A stretch of 64,000 nt of DNA from Mesostigma viride (lineage: Eukaryota > Streptophyta > Mesostigmatophyceae > Mesostigmatales > Mesostigmataceae). This document shows, one piece after another, positions 55,573-64,000 of the stretch. The notes beneath the pieces were generated by a model. The model searched no databases, was not told where the DNA came from, and worked only from the letters and a program-made list of their open reading frames with translations. Both the position numbers and the translations under genes were made by a program. The DNA lies in assembly GCA_009746045.1 (NCBI GenBank), contig RPFO01000072.1, positions 2,429,985-2,493,984 of the forward strand, in the 5' to 3' direction. Numbering within the stretch: position 1 is the stretch's first letter; each line of letters starts with the position of its first letter.

Positions 55573-56900
55573 ACATGCTATTCGCATTGCCTCCCTGCCT
55601 GCACGGATGGGTGGCTGCGGTCTGACTCGTGCCGCCCGGCTGGCCCCAGCAGCCTTTTTGGGCTCCGTCGCTCAGTCGTGGGCGGAAAGCTGCCGGCTCC
55701 TGCCCCTTTTGGCAACGGCAGCACCTGACCTCCTGGACCCCAGCAGCCCTTTGCCCTTCGTCACTGCCATCCAGGAGGCCTATGCTGAGATCCAGCAGGC
55801 CTGTTCTCCCGTCCGTGCCGCTCAGGCGGTACAGCGCCACCTCCCTCGCGGCACTCCCTCGGTCGCCTCCGTTCAATCTCCCGCCGCATTCCCTGCTCGC
55901 GTCATCGATAAACACCAGAAAACCTACGCGGGTATTCTGCACACGGCTGATTGGATTGCTCTTTTCGCGGACCTCAACGCCCAGGGACGTGCGTGGCTGT
56001 TCTCGCTTTCCTTGCGGAGTGTGGGCTCGGCGTACCTTCGTGCTCTTCCCATGGCCCCCCCATTCGCCTTGGCTCCCAGCCACTACTCGGTGGCGCTCCG
56101 GCACCAGCTATTTGCCCCGCAGCCTCTTGTTCCGGCCGGGCGGCCTTGTGGTAGCTGTGGGCAGCCGCTGGATCCCACGGGGACTCACTACCTTGCCTGC
56201 ATGGGGGGCCAACAGAATCAGAATTGGTATTTGTATTTGCACACTGTCCTCCTGACGGTGGTGCTCGCCATGATTCGGTCGGTTTTCCCCCACGCGAACA
56301 TCCGGTCCGAGGATGCGGATGGCGCTGCCTTCTATTCCCCCAACCACCGGCCTGACATCGTGGTGCTGGACTTTGAGGGGGGTGGCCGGCATCTGCTTAT
56401 TGACGTTTCGGTGGCGCGGCCCTTGGCTCTTAGCCACGTGGCTGGGGCCTCCCTCACGGCAGGTTACACGGCGGACCGGGCGGAGCGGGCCAAGCTCCTG
56501 GCCTACGGCGACGTCGGGCACCATCGTGTGGTGCCCTTTGTCCTGGAGGAGTTTGGGGCCATGGGGCCCCTGACCTCCGCCTTCTTCAAGGAGTGTTGCC
56601 GGCTCCGGGAGGACCGGCTGGACCTGGAGGGCCAGCGGGCCCCATGGTCGGCGCGGACCTGGACGTCATATTGGCGTCAGCGCCTGTCGGTGGCGCTGAC
56701 TCGGGCCATGGCTGACATCATGCTCCGCCGTACGCGGGCTGATTTTGCGGTGCAGCAGGGCTATTAGGTTCCTCCCGTTAGGCGTTTCCATTGGTCTTAT
56801 CGTAGTATAGAGCTTTGACATGGCTCTGTATATAGGTTTATAGCTGGGCGTTTGCTTTGGTTTGAGTGATTTCACTCTGCTGTAAGTAATTATATTTTTA
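55573..56900 (+). mobile_element. RLE-type LINE, copy 4 (unit 2 counterpart of copy 3)
   Basis: Same as 41167-42494 at offset 14406. The left target duplication is now separated from it by the 1758-bp insertion. Confidence 0.93.
55576..56767 (+). CDS. LINE protein C-terminal part (unit 2)
   Basis: Same open frame as 41170-42361: thumb end, CGSCGQPLDPTGTHYLAC and endonuclease motifs, with C7 kept. The ~30 codons that open the frame upstream of 55576 belong to the inserted element and are fortuitous. Confidence 0.85.
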
Positions 56901-57045
56901 ATATATATTTTTTAATTCCACTTGGTCCTAAATTTAGGACTTTTACTGGGAAGATGGACAATAACAGTTACATAAGGTGACCCAGGTATGCCAAGAATAG
57001 CCTGAAATGCCTAGTTGTGCCTAAAGTGGGGTGCCCGCATTAACA

Positions 57046-58800
57046 AGGCGCGCCCTGCGACCATGGTAGCCATTGTACTGAAGATATGATATCGTCATCC
57101 GGCGGCATAAGTGTAAAGACCTGGTTTATGCCCATGAGTGCATGGAAGACTTCCAGTGGGCTGGGGGTGTCATTGTTAGGGCCCGGGTCCCATACTTTGT
57201 GTTGTTCCGTCGCCAGGAGCCAGTAACGACGCATGGCCAGGTTCCGGCAAGAGGACGGAGATAAACCGGCGGACCTCGGCTCTTGTGTACGCGGCACGTA
57301 ACGTGAATACGGCCGGTCTCGTTGCGAACTTGCCATATGGTGTGAAGCATTGTCGTGCGTAGCCATATCCATGCCATGCATCTGGTTGGCTGTGAGGCTC
57401 GCATCCCGCCGTAATCCCGTGATGCCGAAAATAACGGTATAGATAGTGTGACGGTGGTAGGGGGAGCTGTAATAGCCATCCACTTGGCCCATATACCCAG
57501 CAGCCATTGCCAAACCCCTGCGAGTTGGCAGTCAAGAAATCTGTGCTCAATTGTTTCACTCATCTGGAAAGTTGCATAAGCACGCCGCCGCGTGGGAGTA
57601 CCGATGGTGTAGTTGGGAGTTGACCCCGATGGCCCGATGCATAAGCAGGTGCTGGACGTCCGACGGTGGCCCGTTTGTCAACCAATGGGTGATCAACTGC
57701 CAAGGTAATGTTCTTGATCCAGGTGTAGCCCGGCCACTCGGGGTGCCAGCGCAGGCGACCCGGGTGCATCCTGTGATTTTTATGTAGAAGTAGCCGATAT
57801 CCCCAGTCTGCCGTGTACTCGAAAAGGCACTTGGTCATTGGGGTGCCGCCAGATGTGAGGACCCACCCAAATTCTAGCGGGTCTAGAGCAAGCGTGTCCA
57901 GGCGCCCCTTGCCAACATGCAGCCATGTGGTGTCGCGTATCACTGTGGTGGGGTCCAGGGGTAGCATGCACGCCTGTGACAGTGACCATGGGACCACTCG
58001 AATGCGGTGACATTGACATGCTGGAATGTAGGCGTACGATGTATACGTAATCAATTTGCCTAGAAGTCCTTGACCGTCGGGTGTCTCCTGGAGCAATTGT
58101 ATGGTAACGCCCGCCGACGCGACCGCAACGATGCAGCCCTTATGTAGGGACGTATCGTGATCCGGGTAATAGCTCACCCATTCCCCGATTTGTAGGGGTT
58201 TGCGCGCGCCGGGTTGTCATGAGGGTATGCCAGCCTGCGGGATTGCTTGTAGAAGGTTGTCCCAAGCTGGTCGGCTGGGCATGTTTGCGATCCACGCGCG
58301 GATTTCTGTGTATGTCAGAAGGCGATATCGGTCACCGTCAGCCGCTTATAAATTGATGATTCGCGTAACCGGCGGGGTGGCCGTCAAAAAGCCCTCATAT
58401 GGGTTGCGACCGCTTAAAACACCAAACACATTGTGCTCACTATCGCGCAACAAATCATTGAAATACAATGGTTGGCGTGCCACCTCTTCCCGCGTGGTAG
58501 GGTGAGCAATTCTGTCCGGTTTTAGGTTCTTATAAACTTTCCACATACGTGCCCAGTACCATGATAAGCCTTTGTACGAAGTGAGCGCACATGTAAGTGT
58601 TGCTGCCCCCAAGTGCCATGATGTACCATTGGTGTGGGTATAGGTTGTGGCGAAAGCTTCAGTCTTGTGCCAACATACAACCAGGATGTGCGTTTACGCC
58701 TATGAAAGCGGTTAGGATCTGTTTGGTGTACACTGACCATAAACGCCACTCCATATTATGTAAGCCCAAGCCTCCTTGAACCCATGGCATATAGGACATG
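57046..58800 (-). pseudogene. Degenerate L1-like LINE ORF2, C-terminal portion (unit 2)
   Basis: Copy of 42640-44390 with T at 57351 and a 4-bp insertion near 57662. The insertion shifts the minus-strand frame before the zf-RVT-like segment. Confidence 0.75.
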
Positions 58801-60609
58801 TCCCGATCGATCCATCCCGGCACCGTACGTGTGTGTTATGATACCCAACTGTGCAATCTTATTACTGTACCAGGTTGATAGTACAGTACCTTACAGTATA
58901 CCCCTAGCTCCAAGTTTAAGATTGGGGTCCGACCAATCCAGGGCTCACGATCTGCTAGAATTTTACTACTTTGATTCGATTCTAATAAACTATACTACAT
59001 TATGATCAGAATATACTACATTATAATACTTAAATACTAGTAGAGGTCAAATCCCTGTCCAGGGTATCAAGATCTTAATGCTTGAAATCTTAAACGTGGG
59101 ACAGGGGTGTACTAGATCCGAACTGGCCAGTGGGCAGTGGCCCAGTGCCCTGGCCCAGTCTGCTGGCCTCCATACAGCGGGCTGGTCACTGGTCAGTCAC
59201 GGCCTCACGGGGCGCCACGCGGAGCCAGGGATCGCTCCGTGTTGTTATATTTACGTCACGTTACGTCCGGCGTTCGGCGGGAAACTATGCCGGCAGAAGA
59301 ATACCAGACGCGTTGCTGTACCACGGATTGTTGCCGTTATTCGTTTACACTAGTGACTGCCGGTCACTCGAGCGGCGCGTGAGCCCAGGCAGGGCATGTA
59401 GGAAATGGCTGACGTATTTTGGCAGTAATTTGTTTGATGAAGTCATGTTATGAGAAGCATTGTGAATTGCATGCGTCGGCATAAAAAGATTCACTAGAAC
59501 CTGACTAGAAGCCGGGTTTTTGTCTGCCCGATATCTGGCTGGTCTTAGAGTTAGGGTGCGAAGTTCAGCTTTTTCGTCTTGTGTTTGTTACTCTGTGTCG
59601 GATAAGGTTAGCTTATGCAGTATACTATGGTGAGCAATCGGCCAAGGTGGTCGTTGTTCGTTCAATTCCTTCTCTCACAACTAGTTTGTTGCCTTCATTG
59701 AGATGAACTATAATGTAGTCGGACCAGTCGGCGGCACCACCGTTAATGGTCGCCATGCTAAGGATGTGAGTCGAGACGGTTTCGTCTTATTAAGGACATG
59801 CAGCAGGGTACTCCTTAGTGGAGCCACGCCTGATTGACTTGGTCGGCACGGTATTCCAGTTTAGAGGTCTATCGGGAGGGGTTGCTGGTTTGCTTCCCTG
59901 GAGCATTCATTACTCTAGTATTGAGGGCAGCTGGTCCCGGATGTCCAAATGAGTGGTCATGCCGGATCTTGTCAGCCTAGTCACTGGATGTTCCATTGAC
60001 TGGACTTGGCCGGTCTTTCTTATTGTATGAATATCGTCTGGATGTAATAAAATATCATTCAAGTTGAACAGTTTTGAAAAACATCATGCACAGTCGGTTT
60101 AAGGATATTGGCTACCGTGTAAACGGTGTGTTTGCCGGGACAGTAAACACCAAGCACTTGCATGGCCCGTTTATGAAAAGGGGGGCCCACTGCAATTGGC
60201 ACTTGACTGGCACTTGACTGACCTACCCGGTGTGGCCGGGGGGCGGGTACGGACATCCTACAATACGTCCACCGTCGTGGACGATAGTGGGATTTGCTGG
60301 CATCATGTGCTTGATGCAGTGTTGAATTACGTAGGGGATGCAGTCTAGAATGTTTAGCCTGGCTGGGTGGCTCATGTTTTGGATTGGTCAGCGACACTCA
60401 TCCCACACCGGCGCAGGCCTCTACATTTGAGTTCCAAGCCTATTATCTGTGGCCTCTGGACCATGGGGCAACCAAGTATTGCATCCTCTTTGCTTATGCT
60501 ACGTCAACGCTCTATTGTATATGACCCCCTCGACCACCGCGGCCCCAGCAACTCCGGCAGCCCCAGCCTAGGGGAATACAGCAGCAGTAGTGTAGAATAG
60601 ATAGACAGT
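58801..60609. other. No supported gene (unit 2)
   Basis: Copy of 44391-46199; no difference seen. Confidence 0.5.
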
Positions 60610-61016
60610 GGCCTTGTACATGCCCGCCTACTACAGGCACTATACCAGCCTACTAGCCCAGCCTTTTTAGTCATGTACATGTGTGCCTATGATGAGCCAC
60701 CATCCAGATGATACCTAGCTTTATTTAATTATGCCGTGCCCATGCAGGGGGTCACTCCCTGCTGAGAAGCCATGCCCTAGCTTTTGTATAGCTGTGCTGA
60801 TCTTCCCCACCTATGACAGGCTCCCCTTAGCTGGGTGTTGCCTGAAACTCTGGGTGGTGCAGGTGCCCTAGTGCACCTAGAGCAAGTGTTGTTTACATTC
60901 CCACCCTTGCAGGAAGTAGCTTAGAATGTATGATAGGCCATATGCCCCTTCTCTGGGCTATGTGCTACATATACTCCCAACGGAGTTATGTTACAATTCA
61001 ATTCAATTCAATTCAA
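60610..61016 (+). mobile_element. 3' UTR and (ATTCA)n tail (unit 2)
   Basis: Copy of 46200-46606. Confidence 0.7.
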
Positions 61017-61034
61017 CGCTCTATTGCATCCACA

Positions 61035-61082
61035 TTAACTGCTCGCGAGTATTGCAGTACTGCAATACTCGCGAGCAGTTAA
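61035..61082. repeat. 48-bp perfect palindrome (unit 2)
   Basis: Identical to 46625-46672, including perfect arms. Confidence 0.97.
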
Positions 61083-61186
61083 ATCAATTATTGAACCTGT
61101 AGCCTGCATGCCTTGCAAATCCATGAGAGAAGGGGGTGGTACCCAGTACCCCCTTGCTGATCGATTATTATAGCAATCATGCAGGG

Positions 61187-61454
61187 ATCAATTAATTAAT
61201 TAGAAACATAACTCCGTTGGGAGTATCTGTAGCACATATCCCTGAGATCCCTTAAATGCCGCAAGAAGCTCTCGGAGACTCGCTTCACGCTGGACGACGA
61301 CTTGACCCTGGCCCAGCAACAACGGCGACGCGAGCTATGGCCGACCTACCTTCAGCTCCGGCAGAGCGCAAGGGGGAAGCCGGTATACTGGAGGGGGGCG
61401 GTCATCCACGTTGACCACAAGCCCTGGCAGCCCCCTCCTGCCACCTCAGACTAG
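61187..61454. mobile_element. Rearranged ORF1-type LINE (unit 2)
   Basis: Copy of 46777-47044: an inverted 3' end joined to an ORF1 C-terminal fragment ending at a stop. Confidence 0.65.
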
Positions 61455-61456
61455 GA

Positions 61457-61532
61457 ATATATATTAAAAATATAATTACTTACAGCAGAGTGAAATCACT
61501 CAAACCAAAGCAAACGCCCAGCTATAAACCTA
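61457..61532 (-). mobile_element. Inverted 3' tip of the RLE-type LINE (unit 2)
   Basis: Copy of 47047-47122. Confidence 0.85.
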
Positions 61533-61552
61533 GGAATATATATATTAAAAAT

Positions 61553-64000
61553 CTCGGCGCGGCGGATCTGCAGGCCATGAGCTGTTACCGGTGCCCGGAA
61601 GCTCACTGCCAGCGGGTGTACTCCATTCACGGGCGCGCTCAGCACGCGCGCGCCTGTGTTGCTCAACGGCCCCTCAACCGGCCAGCAGTCCCGGCCCCCT
61701 CCCCCCTCCCGCCTCGGCTCCCACCGGCTCCCAGCCCCCGCCGCCCGACTACTCGGCCAGTTGGCGTTGGCTTGACACGGTTCCCTGGGATGCATGCGCC
61801 ATCAACCCGACGTCTACCCTGACCGACCTCCCCCACCGCGCGCGTAGCCTTTTCGCGCAATGTGCAATCGTTTCTCTCCGGCGCATGCACGCCGCTCCGG
61901 ACGACCCGCTGGGCTTTAAACTGCACATGGTGACCCCCCGCCTGCTCCTCACCCCTCTCGGGCGTGGTGTGCGCGGCCTCCAGGGTGCGGTTATTGCCCG
62001 TTGCCGACGCTTTCTGCAGGGGGACTGGGAGGGGCTGTTTGGCGTGCCGCCCCCGCGCACGGCCCGGCTGTCGGGGGAGGTCAACTTCGAGCGGGTGGCC
62101 GCCGATGTCATCCGCCTCGTCCGCGAGGGGCAGCTCAGCCGGGCCATGACCCGCTTGGAAATGGCCAAGCTGGCCCCCGCCAATGCGGCTACCCTGGCGG
62201 CCTTGGAGGCTCTTCACCCTGCGGAGCCCGGATTCCAGCTGCCCGTGCCGGACCCCCTGCCGGCCCCCCTCCGGCTGGACCGCGACTGCTTCCTGGAGGT
62301 GATGCGTGCGGTCCCGCGGGCTTCCTCTACCGGGCCGTCGGGCTGGCGCTACGAGCACTTGGAGGTCCTGGTGGGGCATGGGGGCGAGGACATTCTCTTT
62401 GACACCCTCATTGACCTGGCGGCTGGTCGCGTTCCTCCCGCTGCGCGCGAGTGGTTAGCGGGCGCTCGCCTCCTCGCTCTGCTCAAGGGTGTCTTGCCCC
62501 CCCCGAGGGCAAGGTGCGCCCGATCGCCTGCGGTGAGGTGCTCCGCAAGCTCGTGGGCAAAGTGATCTGCCGCCAAAAGGCGCCCGAGCTCCGTGCCTTT
62601 TTCTGCCCGCCCCTCGCAGCGGGTGAGACCTCGGTGGCGGCCCAGCTGGGGGTGACGACTCCAGGCGGGGCGGATATCCTCATCCATTCGGTGCAGGCCT
62701 ACCTCGAGGCCCACCCCACCCACGCTGTCGTCAAGGTCGACTGCCACAACGCGTTCAACAGTCTGTCCCGCGCCAGCATGTTTGCGGCCGTCATGGAGTC
62801 CTTCGAGGACTTGTACGCTTGGACAGCCGTGTGCTACGGCCAGCCCGGCCAACTGGTTCACATCATGGAGGACGGCACTCGCGGCGGCCTGCTGTCGCGG
62901 TCGGGCACCCAGCAAGGGGACCCCCTGGGACCCCTGTACTTTGCCGCCCCCCTCCAGGGTTGCCTCCAAGCGGTCCATGCTGCCCACCCGGCGGTCGCTA
63001 TTCAGGCCTACTTGGATGATATCTACCTTCTGGGCCCTGTGCCGGACACCACCGCGGCTCTGCTGGCACTGCAGACCGCGGTGGCCGACATCAACCTCCA
63101 GTTGACCCTGGCCAAGTGCGCGGTGTACTCGCCCCAAGGTGATTGCTCCGGCTTTCCGCCCCAGCTCTTGGGCCGGGACGAGCGCCTCCATGGGTTGGAT
63201 GTCCTCGGCGTTCCGGTTGGCGACCCCGCGTTTGTCATCGATGCTCTGCGGGCCGCCCTCGAGGCACGCACTGAGGTACTGCCCTTGATTGCGCGCCTTC
63301 ATGATTCGCAGACCAAGGGTCTGCTTCTGTGGTTTTGCGCTCACCCTCGCGTCGTTCACTGGCTCCGGGGCGCTCTTCCGGCTCAGGTCCGGCTGGCCGC
63401 CGAGGGCCACGACGAACGCATCCAGTCGGCCTTGGCGCAGCTGGTCCCGGGCCCCGACCTCCCGCCACATGCTATTCGCATTGCCTCCCTGCCTGCACGG
63501 ATGGGTGGCTGCGGTCTGACTCGTGCCGCCCGGCTGGCCCCAGCAGCATTTTTGGGCTCCGTCGCTCAGTCGTGGGCGGAAAGCTGCCGGCTCCTGCCCC
63601 TTTTGGCAACAGCAGCGCCTGACCTCCTGGACCCCAGCAGCCCTTTGCATGCCCTTCGTCACCGCCATCCAGGAGGCCTATGCTGAGATCCAGCAGGCCT
63701 GTTCTCCCGTCCGTGCCGCTCAGGCGGTACAGCGCCACCTCCCTCGCGGCACTCCCTCGGTCGCCTCCGTTCAATCTCCCGCCGCATTCCCTGCTCGCGT
63801 CATCGATAAACACCAGAAAACCTACGCGGGTATTCTGCACACGGCTGATTGGATTGCTCTTTTCGCGGACCTCAACGCCCAGGGACGTGCGTGGCTGTTC
63901 TCGCTTTCCTTGCGGAGTGTGGGCTCGGCGTACCTTCGTGCTCTTCCCATGGCCCCCCATTCGCCTTGGCTCCCAGCCACTACTCGGTGGCGCTCCGGCA
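61553..64000 (+). pseudogene. RLE-type LINE, copy 6 (cut by window end)
   Basis: Same as copy 5 at offset 14410: zinc finger, RT (YLDD at 63010-63021) and thumb, including the same C8 frameshift (62497-62504) and the same 4-bp insertion near 63649. Sequence ends before the endonuclease. Confidence 0.9.

Larger units (their letters stand above)
50396..64000. repeat. Tandem segmental duplication, unit 2 (runs off the window)
   Basis: Same order as unit 1 at an offset of 12645, then 12644, 14406 and 14410 bp, as small indels and the 1758-bp insertion accumulate. The final LINE is cut by the window edge. Confidence 0.95.

Overview
This window is eukaryotic nuclear DNA. The left part has a spliced gene with GT-AG introns, minisatellites and microsatellites, and the rest is dominated by retrotransposons. 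Ig-like multipass membrane proteins of this style, GC-rich retroelement ORFs and abundant intronic minisatellites suggest a green alga (Chlorophyta). That is inference; no diagnostic marker gene is present.

1-20 kb: one large minus-strand gene is broken into at least 16 recognisable exons between 18373 and 113, and continues past the left edge. Its first exons encode a Pro-rich and Cys-containing extracellular region with bacterial-type Ig-like (Big_12-like) domains. Later exons encode several membrane helices and cytosolic loops. Exon phases agree across several consecutive junctions. Its introns hold four long tandem arrays: 82 bp x10, 50 bp x22, a GGGA/AG tract, and 20 bp x22. A 282-bp MITE-like inverted-repeat element lies at 2128-2409.

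20-21.8 kb: AT-rich repeat debris, no gene.

21846-34246: a 12.4-kb Ty3/gypsy LTR retrotransposon with identical-looking 582-bp LTRs and a 5-bp target duplication (CACAC). It encodes a small RNase H1-type hybrid-binding-domain (viroplasmin-like) ORF, a poly-Gln ORF, Gag with a CCHC knuckle, protease, RT, RNase H and integrase with a terminal chromodomain (chromovirus), plus a 792-codon ORF of unknown function between pol and the 3' LTR. pol is interrupted by about seven frame changes.

35.5-64 kb: copies of a non-LTR retrotransposon with an N-terminal zinc finger, RT, CCHC motif and C-terminal restriction-like endonuclease (R2/CRE-like organisation), inserted at TATATA sites and into each other's tails. 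Between them are degenerate L1-like ORF2 remnants, an ORF1-only LINE-like unit with short-repeat 3' tails, and palindromic elements. The block 37751-50395 is repeated in tandem from 50396 to the window end (period 12645 bp, later 14410 bp). The copies are nearly identical but differ by a 1758-bp inverted-repeat element present only in the second copy. The 3' flank of the near-complete LINE at 47143-50395 matches that of the truncated LINE at 35812-37750, which suggests the duplication arose by unequal exchange between LINE copies.
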